Under the pieces are notes generated by a model. That model did no database searches and had not been told where the DNA came from. It saw nothing but the letters and a program-made list of their open reading frames with translations. This document shows positions 44,230 through 53,526 of a stretch of DNA of 64,000 nucleotides, piece after piece (within the stretch, counting starts at the first letter, position 1; each line of letters begins with the position of its first letter). Source of the DNA: Halorubrum sp. Atlit-26R (GTDB lineage: Archaea; Halobacteriota; Halobacteria; Halobacteriales; Haloferacaceae); assembly GCF_003666015.1 (NCBI RefSeq), contig NZ_QPLT01000002.1, positions 1 through 64,000 on the forward strand, written 5' to 3'. Both the position numbers and the translations under genes were made by a program.

Positions 44230-44330
44230 ACCCCGTCCGTCCGGGCGGCGGTCACAAGAGGGTGGCTATTCCGGCGGCGCGCGATAGGTCGCGGCCGACG
44301 ACCGTCCGTCTGACCTCTGCCGGGCGGGGA

Positions 44331-44510
44331 CTACTCCGACCGCCGCCGCGCCCGCCGCCGGTACTCGCCGTACGGGTCCTCCGGGCCGAACGGGGCCGGC
44401 GCGCTGTTCTCGGTCGGGCCGTCGCACGCCGGACAGCGGTCGCCGAGCGCGTACACCGGTCGGTCGTGAGCGGTCTCCCAGTTCGCGCAGACGCGGATAT
44501 CTGATTTCAC
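44331..44510 (-). CDS. nop10: Nop10, H/ACA ribonucleoprotein subunit (59 aa)
   Basis: Small gene from GTG 44510 to TAG 44331. The product begins MKSDIRVCANWETAHDRPVY, continues ALGDRCPACDGPTENSAPAP and ends FGPEDPYGEYRRRARRRSE. The N-terminal zinc ribbon has three cysteines at the Nop10 pattern positions (VCANW, CPAC), and the PAPFGPEDPYGEYRR tail is the Nop10 signature that wraps Cbf5. Lies between aIF2-alpha (33-bp gap) and PAC2, the order usual in haloarchaea. Nop10 supports pseudouridylation guided by H/ACA RNAs. Too short for most automatic ORF cut-offs. Confidence 0.96.
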   Translation of the reverse strand: MKSDIRVCANWETAHDRPVYALGDRCPACDGPTENSAPAPFGPEDPYGEYRRRARRRSE

Positions 44511-44542
44511 GGTGAAAAAGTCGCGGGTCGAACGGATCGCGA

Positions 44543-45343
44543 TTACTCGTCGTCTTCGCGCCGCTCGCGGTGGAACTCGCCGGCGCCGCCGGCGGCCTCG
44601 ATCGACTCGCGGGCGCGCTCGGCGGCGGTCTCGAGCTGCGACTCCGCCGTCTTGTAGTCCGGCGCGCGGACCTTGATCCGGTACTCGGGCGAGCCCACGT
44701 AGCCGACGTCGAGCTCGACGCCGTCCGGGATCTCGCCGTTCCCCTCGGCGGCCGCGAGCGCGTCGCGCACGTCGTCGACGCCGTCCGGAGCCGCCGACTC
44801 GAGGTCGACGTACCCCGTCACGTCGACGTACGGGACGGAGACGTTGTCGCGGGCGGCCGTGACGATCGCGTCGGCGGTGTCGCCGTCGACGTCGACGTCG
44901 TCGAGCGCCTCGTCGCCGCTGATCGCGGCCGACTCGAAGGCGTCGTAGAGGCTCTCGTACTCCGCGAGGAGGGCGTTGGCGACCGACGTGTAGCGGTCGT
45001 CGTCGACGTCCTCGCCGAGCGCGATGAGCATCCAGTTGTCGGCCTTCTGGGCGTTCTTCCAGTCCTGGATCGTCTCCTTGCGCTGGTGTTCGTTGACGTC
45101 TTTGATCGACAGGTCGATCTGGTTCGACGACTCGTCGACCTCCAGCACCTTCGCGACGACCGTCTGTCCCTCGCGGACGTGGTCGCGAACGTTCTTGATC
45201 CAGCCGGACGCGACCTCGCTGATGTGACAGAGACCGCGCTTGTCCTCGTACTCGTCGAGGTCGACGAACACGCCGAAGTCGGCGATCTCGTCGACGTCGC
45301 CGACAACCAACTCGCCGGGTTCGGGCCAGCCGCTGTACTTCAT
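44543..45343 (-). CDS. eif2a: Translation initiation factor aIF2, alpha subunit
   Basis: 266 aa. S1/OB domain at the N-terminus ([60 protein letters not shown]), a helical middle domain ([17 protein letters not shown]) and the C-terminal alpha-beta domain ([20 protein letters not shown]). Subunit of the factor that delivers Met-tRNA to the small ribosomal subunit. In a run with L44e, S27e and Nop10 on the same strand. Confidence 0.96.
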   Translation of the reverse strand: MKYSGWPEPGELVVGDVDEIADFGVFVDLDEYEDKRGLCHISEVASGWIKNVRDHVREGQTVVAKVLEVDESSNQIDLSIKDVNEHQRKETIQDWKNAQKADNWMLIALGEDVDDDRYTSVANALLAEYESLYDAFESAAISGDEALDDVDVDGDTADAIVTAARDNVSVPYVDVTGYVDLESAAPDGVDDVRDALAAAEGNGEIPDGVELDVGYVGSPEYRIKVRAPDYKTAESQLETAAERARESIEAAGGAGEFHRERREDDE

Positions 45344-45361
45344 ACGGGGTGGGTGAGGCGG

Positions 45362-45535
45362 TTACCGCGCCTCAACGGTTTCGACGATTTCGCCGTGAAG
45401 CTCCGCCTCCCCGCCGGTGGGGGTCGCGAGGGTCGTGCCGCAGACCGCGCACGACACCGTCGAGGAGGCCTTGCCGAAGACGACCTGTTCGTTCTCGCAG
45501 TCGCCGCAGGCGACGCGGTGGAAGTCTCCCGCCAT
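45362..45535 (-). CDS. rps27e: Ribosomal protein S27e
   Basis: 57 aa from ATG 45535 (MAGDFHRVACGDCENEQVVF), only 2 nt after the L44e stop. The four-cysteine zinc ribbon reads VACGDCENEQ and VSCAVCGTTL. Usual archaeal length. Part of the L44e-S27e-aIF2alpha operon. Confidence 0.96.
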   Translation of the reverse strand: MAGDFHRVACGDCENEQVVFGKASSTVSCAVCGTTLATPTGGEAELHGEIVETVEAR

Positions 45536-45537
45536 GC

Positions 45538-45819
45538 TTACTCCTGGAACGTGAGACGGCCGGCGCGCCATCCCTCGCGCATGTGGGCCTTCCCGCAGTC
45601 GCCGCAGCGGTACTTCAGGTGGGTCTTCTTCGTCGGCTTGTCGCCACCGGGCACCTTCGAGTACCCGCCGGCGTTGCCGATCGTCGCGAGGGCGCGGCGT
45701 CGCTGCCGCGCGTCGCGCTTCATTCCGGTCGCGCGACCCGATCGGACCTTCTCCACCTCGTGCTCGTGGTGGGAGTCACAGTGTGGGCAGTACGTGTTGA
45801 AGCGGCGTGGCATTTCCAT
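45538..45819 (-). CDS. rpl44e: Ribosomal protein L44e
   Basis: 93 aa. [20 protein letters not shown] start, basic middle ([20 protein letters not shown]), second zinc pair in [20 protein letters not shown]. First gene of the L44e-S27e-aIF2alpha-Nop10-PAC2 run. Classical archaeal and eukaryotic 50S/60S protein. Confidence 0.97.
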   Translation of the reverse strand: MEMPRRFNTYCPHCDSHHEHEVEKVRSGRATGMKRDARQRRRALATIGNAGGYSKVPGGDKPTKKTHLKYRCGDCGKAHMREGWRAGRLTFQE

Positions 45820-45919
45820 GGATATCGACCTTATGGCGCGGTTCGTCGCCGACGCTTAAAACGGGTTTGGTCTGGGGCGCCCGCGATCCGGCGCGCGCGG
45901 CGGTCCGCGTCCGTTCGCC

Positions 45920-46642
45920 TTATTCCTCCCACTCCGCGACCGCGCGCACCGGGGACCCGTCGGCGCCGTGAAGTCGGAGCGGGAAGGCGTACAGCCGGAA
46001 CCGGTTCGGGAGGCCGTCGAGGCCGCGGAGGTTCTCGACGATCGGGAGCGAGTCGCTCAGGAGCGCGTCGTGGGCGGGGGTGCCGTCGGGTTCGTCGCCG
46101 CCGATCGACTCCCCGCCGTTTTTTCCGTCCGCCGTCGGCGTCGGGTCCGGTCCGAACGTATCGAGGCCGACGCCGACGCCCGCCGCACGACAGCGCTCGG
46201 CGGCCGCCGCGGTCAGGTACGGATGGTCGCGGTACCGCTCGGTCCCCCAGTGCGATTCCCACCCGGTCCGGAGGACGAGGAGGTCAACGTCGCGGTCGAG
46301 GGCGTCAGGATCCGGCAGCGCGTCGGGCGCGATCGGCTCTCGCGGCGTGAGCGGTCGGCAGTCGACGAGGCGGGCCTCGAACGCGAACCGTCCCACGTCC
46401 CGCTCGTCTATCGCCTCGCCCTCGGGCAGCGTGTGCCTCGGCGCGTCGACGTGCGTTCCCGCGTGGGTCCCGGTCCGGAGTTCGCTCGTCGCGTATCCGT
46501 CCGTCTCGTGGGTCGCGTCGGGCACGAGCGTCACGTCGGGGTCACCGGGGTAGGTCGGCATCCCCGTCTCGATCGGCCGCGAGAGATCGCGGAACACGGG
46601 CGGCGGTCGGGCCGCGGCGCTGTTAAGTCGGTCGCCGTCCAC
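45920..46642 (-). CDS. Cyclase-family protein (kynurenine formamidase-like metal hydrolase)
   Basis: 240 aa. Family motif HAGTHVDAPRH (metal ligands) near residue 62, starting block FRDLSRPIETGMPTYPGDPD, and LLVLRTGWESHWGTERYRDH. A region near 165-190 (PTADGKNGGESIGGDEPDGT) is a species-specific linker. Such enzymes hydrolyse formamides or cyclic substrates; here unknown. Divergent from the S9 peptidase. Confidence 0.88.
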   Translation of the reverse strand: MDGDRLNSAAARPPPVFRDLSRPIETGMPTYPGDPDVTLVPDATHETDGYATSELRTGTHAGTHVDAPRHTLPEGEAIDERDVGRFAFEARLVDCRPLTPREPIAPDALPDPDALDRDVDLLVLRTGWESHWGTERYRDHPYLTAAAAERCRAAGVGVGLDTFGPDPTPTADGKNGGESIGGDEPDGTPAHDALLSDSLPIVENLRGLDGLPNRFRLYAFPLRLHGADGSPVRAVAEWEE

Positions 46643-46731
46643 CGCTCCGCGTCGCGGGCGACCGCGTCGCTCCCGCCCGGCGAGGTTCCGCGGCCCGAAC
46701 GTATTTCCTGCGCCCGCCGCTGGATGGGTTC

Positions 46732-48867
46732 ATGTCGGAACTGCCGCTCGACGCCTACTACGACCTGACCCAGGTCGGCGAGGTCGCCGTCTCCCCAACC
46801 GGCGACCGCGTCGCCTTCACCGCGACCGAGTACGACCAGGCCGCCGACGAGGCGGTCTCCTCGCTGTTCGTCGCCCCGACCGACGGCTCCCGCGAGCCGC
46901 ACCGGCTGACGAGCGACTCGGGCGCCTCGGCGCCGACGTGGGGGCCCGACGGCGACCGCCTCGCGTTCGTGGCCGCCCGCGACCGCGACGCCGAGCGGCG
47001 GGTCGGCTGGCGCGACCGAGACGAGGGGGACGACGACGAGGAAGCGGAGACCGAAGACGACGAGGGAGGAGACGAGGCCGAGGAAGACGAGGACGAACCC
47101 CTCGGAAACGGCGACGAGGAGCCCAAGCCGCAGGTGTGGATCTTCGACCTCGCGCTGGGCGGCGACGCCCGTCAGGTTACCGAACGCGACGAGGGCGTCG
47201 CCGGCTTCGACTGGTCGCCCGACGGCGACCGCCTGGTGATCGAGTCGCGCGACCCGACCGACGAGGAGTCGGAGTACCTCGAGCAGGTCCGCGAGGAGGG
47301 CGGCCCCATCGAGACGACCCGCCTCCAGCACAAGGTGAACGGCGCGGGGTGGACCGACGACGTGACGCGGTACCTCTTCGTCGTCGACCTCGACGACCCC
47401 GAGAGCGACCCCCGACGCCTCGACGACGCGTACGGCGGCGGCGCCTTCGAGGACCTCGCCGGGATGGACCCGACGTGGGGCGGGAGCGGCCGGATCGCGT
47501 TCACGTCCTGTCGGCTCGACCGGCCCGACGACACCACCGTCCGCGACCTCTACGCGGTCTCGCCCGATGGTGGCGACGCGGAGCGGCTCACGGGCGGCGA
47601 CCTCTCCCACGGCGCGCCGGCGTGGCGCCCCGACGGCGACGGGATCGCGACGGTTGCCAGCGACCCCGACGACCCGCCAGCACCGGCGGAGGTGTACCTC
47701 GTGGGCGAGAGCGGGGGCGAGATCGCTTCGCTCACCGCCGACCTCGACCGGACGGTCGCCCGCGGCGGCGAGCCGCTGTGGATCGACGGCGAGATCTACA
47801 CTCGGATCGCCGACGAGAGCCGGACGCGGCTGGTCCGCGTCGAGCCGGACGGGACCGTCGAGCGCCTCTTCGAGGCGCAGGGCCGCGACCGCGCCATGGC
47901 CGGGTTCGACGTCGCGGACGACGGGTCGACGGCGGTGACGGTCCTCTCGGACCCGACGGAAGGGACCGACCTGTACGCGGTCGACGTCGACGACCTCGAC
48001 GAGGAGTCCGAACCCGACTCCTTCCGGCGCCTCACCCGCGTCAACGAGTCGCTCGTCGACGAGTTCGCGATGCCGGAGGCCCGCCGCGTCGAGTGGGAGT
48101 CCGACGGCTGGACGCTCGACGGCGTGCTCTACCACGACCCGGACGTCGACCCGGAAGCGGGCGACCACCCCCTCGTGGTCGCGATCCACGGCGGCCCGAT
48201 GTCGTACGACGAGCCCGTCTTCAGCTTCGGGCACGCCGCCTTGACGAGCTGGGGCTACCTCGTCTTCCGCCCGAACTACCGGGGCGGCACCTCCCGCGGC
48301 CGCGAGTTCACCGCGGAGCTGACCGGGAAGTGGGGCACCGCCGAGGTCGACGACATCGCGGCGGGCGTCGAGTCGCTCGCGGACCGCGGCTGGGTCGACC
48401 CCGACCGCGTGTTCGGCCACGGCTTCTCGTACGGCGGGATCGCGCAGGGGTTCCTCGTCACGCGGGAGCCCGACCTGTTCACCGCTGCGGCGCCGGAGCA
48501 CGGCATCTACGACCTCCGGTCCGCGTTCGGCACGGACGACACCCACGTCTGGCTGGAGGCGGAGTTCGGGCTCCCGTGGGAGAACCCGGAGGCGTACGAC
48601 TCCTCGACGGCGGTCCTCGACGCCGGGAACATCGAGACGCCGCTGCTCGTGATGGCCGGCGGCGAGGACTGGCGGTGTCCGCCCTCGCAGTCGGAGCAGC
48701 TGTACGTCGCGGCGCGCAAGCAGGGGATCGACGCGGAGCTCGTCGTCTACCCCGACGAACACCACAACATCGGTGACCCCGACCGCGCGATCCACCGACT
48801 CGAGAAGATCCTCGACTGGTACGAGACGCACGACCCGGCGGTCGAGGGCGAGTCCGACGAGGAGTGA
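46732..48867 (+). CDS. S9-family serine peptidase (prolyl oligopeptidase/acylaminoacyl-peptidase type)
   Basis: 711 aa. An N-terminal seven-bladed beta-propeller (repeats such as DGDRVAFTATEYDQAADE, WSPDGDRLVIESRDPTDEES, WRPDGDGIATVASD) covers residues 1-430 with a Glu/Asp insertion near 95-120. The C-terminal hydrolase has oxyanion region IHGGPMSYDEPVF, nucleophile GHGFSYGGIAQG (Ser near 566), Asp near 645 (GGEDWRCPPSQSEQL) and His near 678 (PDEHHNIGDP). Cytoplasmic peptidase clearing oligopeptides. Confidence 0.95.
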   Translation: MSELPLDAYYDLTQVGEVAVSPTGDRVAFTATEYDQAADEAVSSLFVAPTDGSREPHRLTSDSGASAPTWGPDGDRLAFVAARDRDAERRVGWRDRDEGDDDEEAETEDDEGGDEAEEDEDEPLGNGDEEPKPQVWIFDLALGGDARQVTERDEGVAGFDWSPDGDRLVIESRDPTDEESEYLEQVREEGGPIETTRLQHKVNGAGWTDDVTRYLFVVDLDDPESDPRRLDDAYGGGAFEDLAGMDPTWGGSGRIAFTSCRLDRPDDTTVRDLYAVSPDGGDAERLTGGDLSHGAPAWRPDGDGIATVASDPDDPPAPAEVYLVGESGGEIASLTADLDRTVARGGEPLWIDGEIYTRIADESRTRLVRVEPDGTVERLFEAQGRDRAMAGFDVADDGSTAVTVLSDPTEGTDLYAVDVDDLDEESEPDSFRRLTRVNESLVDEFAMPEARRVEWESDGWTLDGVLYHDPDVDPEAGDHPLVVAIHGGPMSYDEPVFSFGHAALTSWGYLVFRPNYRGGTSRGREFTAELTGKWGTAEVDDIAAGVESLADRGWVDPDRVFGHGFSYGGIAQGFLVTREPDLFTAAAPEHGIYDLRSAFGTDDTHVWLEAEFGLPWENPEAYDSSTAVLDAGNIETPLLVMAGGEDWRCPPSQSEQLYVAARKQGIDAELVVYPDEHHNIGDPDRAIHRLEKILDWYETHDPAVEGESDEE

Positions 48868-48899
48868 GCCGGTAGGAGCGCGAGAGGGGCCGCAGCCTC

Positions 48900-49286
48900 T
48901 CAGTGTTCGACGAACTCCACGAGCACGCCGCCCGTCGATCCCGGGTGACAGAACGCCACCTCGTGGCCCCACGCGCCGGGACGGGGCTCCTCGTCGACGA
49001 GGTCGATACCGAGGTCGCGCGCGTCGGCGAGCGCGGCCGGGAGGTCGTCGACCGCGAGCGCAACGTGGTGGACGCCGGGCCCCTCGCGGTCGAGATAGTC
49101 GGCGATCGTCCCGCCCGCGTCCGGTTCGAGCAGCTCGAAGTAGCCGCCGCCGTCGAGTTCGAGGAAGACGACGCGCATCCCATCGAACGCTTCCTCGTGG
49201 GCGACCGGTGCGTCGAGCAGACCGCCGAACAGGTCGGCGAGGGCGGTGGCGTCGCGTGTCGCGACGCCGACGTGGTCGAAGCGCAT
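48900..49286 (-). CDS. mce: Methylmalonyl-CoA epimerase
   Basis: 128 aa from ATG 49286 (MRFDHVGVATRDATALADLF), fixed by a TATA-like box 28 nt upstream. VOC fold with ligands in FDHVGVA, GVHHVALAVDDL and VLVEFVEH, plus the family stretch FLELDGGGYFELLEPD. Interconverts (R)- and (S)-methylmalonyl-CoA between propionyl-CoA carboxylase and the mutase, whose large subunit is at 51011-52684. Confidence 0.9.
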   Translation of the reverse strand: MRFDHVGVATRDATALADLFGGLLDAPVAHEEAFDGMRVVFLELDGGGYFELLEPDAGGTIADYLDREGPGVHHVALAVDDLPAALADARDLGIDLVDEEPRPGAWGHEVAFCHPGSTGGVLVEFVEH

Positions 49287-49310
49287 ACGGGCCGGAACGG
49301 GCGCCGACGA

Positions 49311-49318
49311 CTTATAAG
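49311..49318 (-). promoter_or_regulatory. TATA-like box of the epimerase gene
   Basis: CTTATAAG on the minus strand, centred 28 nt before ATG 49286; supports a leaderless transcript and the short start. Confidence 0.65.
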
Positions 49319-49433
49319 GACCGAGCGGGCCGAGGTCAGAGCGCCGGAGCGAAGAGCCCCGTTGAAACACTATTATTCAGATCCGTTCTCGTCTGAAACA
49401 GCCAGTTGCTGAAGCGTGCTTGTTGATCGATAG

Positions 49434-49991
49434 CGGGAGTGAGTATCGCAGATCGACGGCCGCGATATAGTATTTAAATAGTCATGAGCGACGGCGGCGA
49501 TCACTTATAAATGACAGGCGGTGGCGCGCCTGCGAGCGGCCGGAGCGAAGCGGAGGCCGCGAGTCAGCCCGCGAGGGACGCCGCGAACGCCCGCAGGGCG
49601 TGAGCGGCGAGGTTGGGGAGGCGTGAGGCTGCGGTCCCGTGAGCGACCGGAGGGAGCGAGCGGGAGTACGGAAGTCGCAGCCCGCGCAGCGAACGGAGTG
49701 AGCGAGCAGGACCGTCTTCCGGTGGTGCTGTGCGGGGCGGGTGGGACTCAAAGGGGCAGTCGCGAGGGCGAAGCACGCCGCAGCAAGCACCGCAAGGAGC
49801 GAGTGAAACGAGCGACTGAGGAGCGTGGTTCGAGACGCCTCCGGCGTCTCGTCATCACGAAAGGCGCGTCGCGCCTTTCGAACGACAGCAAGGCGCGCGA
49901 GCCGTCGCGACTGGGGCTTTGGATGTCGCCATCCCAGCAGCGCTGATCACTTATAAACAGCCGACGACAACACCACAACCCTCCTTATAAA
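49434..49991 (-). repeat. AAGCCCCAG structured intergenic element, copy C (inverted)
   Basis: Most of the 895-bp gap between mce and the FNT gene. Read leftwards: boxes TTTATAAGG (49983-49991) and TTTATAAGTGATC (49946-49958), folded region 49922-49518, 3' end GCGCGCCACCGC and again TTTATAAGTGATC (49499-49511), then the 47-nt block also present at 176-222. The 13-nt box TTTATAAGTGATC therefore flanks the folded part as a direct repeat. Positions 49319-49433 and 49992-50181 show no clear gene. Confidence 0.85.
49518..49922 (-). ncRNA. Candidate structured RNA, copy C
   Basis: AAAG, CCC, then CAGTCGCGA (read down from 49920) pair with TCGCGACTG, CCC, CTTT (49765-49747). One C-G pair of copies A and B is T-A here. 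Two apical hairpins sit where copy A has them but with different sequences: 49858-49880 (10 bp, GCGCC-rich) and 49831-49851 (9 bp). The 3' domain has the CGCCGC/GCGGCG hairpin identical to copy A and an extra arm closed by CGGAAG/CTTCCG (49716-49721 with 49669-49674). Confidence 0.5.
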
Positions 49992-50181
49992 TGACCTCAC
50001 TCACGATGTACTACACCTACTCCCGAAATCGCTCGTCGTTACGTCTGTATCGACCACAACGGGAGCAGAATATGTCTCTTGGAGAGGGTTTCAACAGATC
50101 TGACGAAGGGCCCTCCCGTCGCTCCCCGCCGGGATCCAAAGGTTTGGGTGCGGTCCGGTCGAAGCGGGGACGACCCAACCC

Positions 50182-50982
50182 GTGAGCGACTCAGAGACCG
50201 ACTCGACGGAGCAGATGACGTCGCGGAACATCCTCGGCTCGTTACTGGAGAGCGGGCTCCACGAGATGAACCGGGAGCGCTCCGGGCTGCTCCTCTCCGG
50301 GCTGTCGGCGGGGCTCGACATCGGGTTCGGCCCGCTGATGATGGCCGTCGTGTTGACCCTCTCGCCGGGGACGTTTGGCGACCTGTCGACCGAGCTGCTG
50401 TTGGCGAGCGTCTACTCCATCGGGTTCATGTTCGTCATCCTCGGCCGCTCCGAGCTGTTCACCGAACACACGACGCTGGCAGTGATCCCGGTGTTGGACC
50501 GCCAGGCGTCGCTCAGCGACTTGGGCCGCCTCTGGGGGCTGGTGTACGTCGGGAACATCGTCGGCGGGCTGTTGTTCACGCTGCTCGTGACGCTGTTGAT
50601 GCCCGAACTCGGCGTCGTCGACCCGGCGTCGTTCGAGACCATCGCCCTGAAGCTCGTGGACCACGACCTCCCGTGGCTGTTCGTCGGCGGCGTCTTCGCC
50701 GGGTGGCTGATGGGGCTGCTGGCGTGGCTCATCACGGCGGCGCAGGACACGACCGCGCGGATCCTGCTCGTGTTGATCGTCACCGGCACCATCGGCCTGC
50801 TCCACCTCCCGCACTCGATCGCGGGCAACGTCGAGGTGCTGTTCGGGCTGATCGTGTCGTCCGCGATCACCCCGGCGGACTACGTCGGGTTCCTCGTGCT
50901 GGCGACGCTGGGCAACGCCTTCGGCGGCGCGGTGTTCGTCGCGCTGCTGAAGTACGGGCACGTCGTCCGCGGCGCGAACTGA
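50182..50982 (+). CDS. Formate/nitrite transporter (FNT) family channel
   Basis: 266 aa from GTG; six membrane helices. FNT features: LLSGLSAGLDIGFGPLMMAV, VILGRSELFTEHTTLAVIPV, YVGNIVGGLLFTLLV and FVGGVFAGWLMGLLAWLITA, with the selectivity-loop HSIAGNVEVLFGL carrying the conserved His. Transports small monovalent anions (formate, nitrite, or similar). It stands between mce and mutA but in a different orientation, so no operon is evident. Confidence 0.9.
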   Translation: MSDSETDSTEQMTSRNILGSLLESGLHEMNRERSGLLLSGLSAGLDIGFGPLMMAVVLTLSPGTFGDLSTELLLASVYSIGFMFVILGRSELFTEHTTLAVIPVLDRQASLSDLGRLWGLVYVGNIVGGLLFTLLVTLLMPELGVVDPASFETIALKLVDHDLPWLFVGGVFAGWLMGLLAWLITAAQDTTARILLVLIVTGTIGLLHLPHSIAGNVEVLFGLIVSSAITPADYVGFLVLATLGNAFGGAVFVALLKYGHVVRGAN

Positions 50983-51010
50983 CCGCGACGCCGGCGGGCT
51001 CCTTCCGGAC

Positions 51011-52684
51011 TCACCGCCCCGGTTTGTACTCCCCGAACTCGTCGCGGAGCACGTCGGAGATCTCCTGGACCGTCGCGTACGCCTTCACCGCGTCGATGAT
51101 GTGCGGCATCACGTTCTCCGACCCCTGTGCGGCCTCGCGGAGCCCCGCGAGCGCGTCGTCGACCGCGCCGTCGTCGCGCTCGGCCTTCACCCCGTTCAGC
51201 CGGTCGCGCTGGTTCTGCTCCTGTTCGGGGTCGACCTCTTCGAGGTCCATCTCCGGCTCCTCGTCAACCTCGAACTCGTTGACGCCGACGATGATCCGCT
51301 CGCCCGCCTCGATCTCCTGTTGTCGCTCGAAGGCGACATCCTGGATCTGCCGCTGGACCCACCCGCTCTCGACGGCCTCCAGCATCCCGCCGCGGCGGTC
51401 CACCTCCTCGATGATCTCGAACGCCTCCTCCTCGATCCCGTCGGTGAGGTTCTCGACGTAGTACGAGCCCGCGAGCGGGTCGATCGTGTCGGCCGCGCCC
51501 GACTCGTGGGCGAGGATCTGCTGGGTGCGGAGCGCGGTGCGGACGGACTTCTCGGTCGGCAGCGCGAGCGCCTCGTCTTTCCCGTTCGTGTGGAGGCTCT
51601 GGGTGCCGCCGAGCACCGCCGCGAGCGCCTGATAGGAGACGCGGACGACGTTGTTCTCGATCTGCTGGGCCGTGAGCGTCGAGCCGCCGGTCTGGGTGTG
51701 GAACTTCAGCTGCTTCGACTTGGGGTTCTCGGCGTCGAACCGCTCGTCCATGATCTGCGCCCACATCCGGCGGGCGGCCCGGAACTTCGCGGCCTCCTCG
51801 AAGATGTTGTTGTGAGCGTTGAAGAAGAAGGAGAGCTGGGGGGCGAACTCGTCGACGTCGAGCCCGGCGTCGAGCGCGGCCTCGACGTACTCGATGCCGT
51901 CGCCGAGGGTGAAGGCGATCTCCTGGGCCGCGGTCGAGCCGGCCTCCCGGATGTGGTAGCCGGAGATGGAGATCGTGTTGAACTTCGGCGTCTCGGCCGC
52001 GCAGAACTCGAAGATGTCCGTGATGAGCCGCATCGACTCCTTCGGCGGATAGATGTAGAGGTTCCGCGCGATGTACTCCTTCATGATGTCGTTTTGAATC
52101 GTCCCGCGGAGCTGGTCGCGCGGGACGCCCTGCTCGTCGCCCATCGCGACGTACATCGCGAGCAGCACCGCCGCGGGCGCGTTGATCGTCATCGACGTGG
52201 ACACCTCGTCGAGCGGGATGCCGTCGAACACCGTCTCGAAGTCGTCGAGGGTGTCGATGGCGACGCCGGACCGGCCGACCTCGCCCTCCGCCATCGCGGC
52301 GTCGGAGTCGTACCCCATCTGGGTCGGGAGGTCGAACGCCATCGACAGGCCCGACGACCCCTCGTCGATGAGGTACTGGAAGCGCTCGTTCGTCTCCGCG
52401 GCGGTGCCCATCCCGGCGTACTGGCGCATCGTCCACAGCCGCCCGCGGTGCATCGTCGAGTAGACGCCGCGGGTGTACGGCTCCTCGCCGGGGTAGCCGA
52501 GGTCCTCGCGGTAGTCCGTCTCGACGTCGGCCGGGGTGTAGAGGGGGTCGACCTCCTGGCCGCCGGTGTCGGTGGTGAACGTCTCCTCGCGCTCGCCGAA
52601 CCGGTCGACCGTCTCGCCGTAGGTCCCGTCTTCCCACGACTCCTTGGCCGCCCGGATCTCGGCGAGTTCCTCGGGATCGTACAT
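51011..52684 (-). CDS. mutA: Methylmalonyl-CoA mutase, large (catalytic) subunit
   Basis: 557 aa, the TIM-barrel substrate domain only; the B12 domain must be encoded elsewhere, as usual in archaea. Motifs: [100 protein letters not shown] and [20 protein letters not shown]. Converts (R)-methylmalonyl-CoA to succinyl-CoA with coenzyme B12, acting after mce in propionate use. The upstream O-methyltransferase is divergent. Confidence 0.96.
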   Translation of the reverse strand: MYDPEELAEIRAAKESWEDGTYGETVDRFGEREETFTTDTGGQEVDPLYTPADVETDYREDLGYPGEEPYTRGVYSTMHRGRLWTMRQYAGMGTAAETNERFQYLIDEGSSGLSMAFDLPTQMGYDSDAAMAEGEVGRSGVAIDTLDDFETVFDGIPLDEVSTSMTINAPAAVLLAMYVAMGDEQGVPRDQLRGTIQNDIMKEYIARNLYIYPPKESMRLITDIFEFCAAETPKFNTISISGYHIREAGSTAAQEIAFTLGDGIEYVEAALDAGLDVDEFAPQLSFFFNAHNNIFEEAAKFRAARRMWAQIMDERFDAENPKSKQLKFHTQTGGSTLTAQQIENNVVRVSYQALAAVLGGTQSLHTNGKDEALALPTEKSVRTALRTQQILAHESGAADTIDPLAGSYYVENLTDGIEEEAFEIIEEVDRRGGMLEAVESGWVQRQIQDVAFERQQEIEAGERIIVGVNEFEVDEEPEMDLEEVDPEQEQNQRDRLNGVKAERDDGAVDDALAGLREAAQGSENVMPHIIDAVKAYATVQEISDVLRDEFGEYKPGR

Positions 52685-52784
52685 TATCGAATCGGTCGAC
52701 CGACCGCGACTTAACAGTTTTCAGGGGCGGGCCGGGTTCCAGTCCGGCGGCCCTCGCCCGTCGGGAGTCGCGCCCGCCGGTCCG

Positions 52785-52791
52785 ATTTAAG
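52785..52791 (+). promoter_or_regulatory. TATA-like box of the O-methyltransferase gene
   Basis: ATTTAAG centred 27 nt before ATG 52815, supporting the start at MDVLTDPARR rather than an earlier in-frame codon. Confidence 0.6.
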
Positions 52792-52814
52792 TGACACGCG
52801 TCCGATGCGCTCGC

Positions 52815-53480
52815 ATGGACGTGCTCACGGACCCAGCGCGCCGGTTCCTGGCCGCGACGGCGCCGGAACACACGCCGGTCCAGGCGGAGATGGCCGACCT
52901 CGCCGACGAGTGGGGGTTCCCGATCATCGGCCCCGAGGCGGGGGCGGTCCTCCGACTGCTCGCGCGGCTGACGGACGCCGACCGCGTCTTCGAGTTCGGC
53001 TCCGGGTTCGGCTACTCCGCCACGTGGTTCCTGCGCGGCGGCGCCGGGAGCGTGGTCTGCACCGAGTTCGACGCCGACGAGGCCGAACGGGGCGTCGCGT
53101 TCGCCGACGAGGGCGGCTACGCCGACAGCGTCACCTTCGAGGTCGGCGACGCGATGGAGACGGTCGAACGCTACGACGGCCCCTTCGACGTGGTCCTGAT
53201 CGACCACCAGAAGGGGCGGTACGCCGACGCCTACCGGACGGTCCTCCCGAAGGTCAGGACCGGCGGCGTGATCGTCGCCGACAACGTCACCCGCGGCCCG
53301 ATCGACTTCGAGGCCCTCGTCGCGCACTTCGAGGCGGGCGAACCGCTCCCGGACGACGCGGTCGACGGGGAGACGCGCGGCATCGGCGAGTACGTGGGGA
53401 CCGTCCGCTCGGACGACGCCGTGGAGACCGCGGTCCTCCCCGTCGGCTCCGGCATCGCCGTTTCGACGGTCGTCCGGTGA
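52815..53480 (+). CDS. SAM-dependent O-methyltransferase
   Basis: 221 aa. Class I methyltransferase of the catechol-OMT-like family: IIGPEAGAVLRLLARLTDAD, SAM motif VFEFGSGFGYSATWFL, VVCTEFDADEAERG and the acidic metal region FDVVLIDHQKGRYADAYRTV with IVADNVTRG. Methylates a hydroxyl group of a small molecule; target unknown. Confidence 0.92.
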   Translation: MDVLTDPARRFLAATAPEHTPVQAEMADLADEWGFPIIGPEAGAVLRLLARLTDADRVFEFGSGFGYSATWFLRGGAGSVVCTEFDADEAERGVAFADEGGYADSVTFEVGDAMETVERYDGPFDVVLIDHQKGRYADAYRTVLPKVRTGGVIVADNVTRGPIDFEALVAHFEAGEPLPDDAVDGETRGIGEYVGTVRSDDAVETAVLPVGSGIAVSTVVR

Positions 53481-53526
53481 AACCGAACGAAACGGTTATC
53501 ATGTCGAATAGAAAACACCAATTCAG

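Noticed and set aside
49991-50185. 64-codon frame between element C and the FNT gene
   Set aside because: No motif, biased composition, and it runs into the FNT start; no support as a gene.
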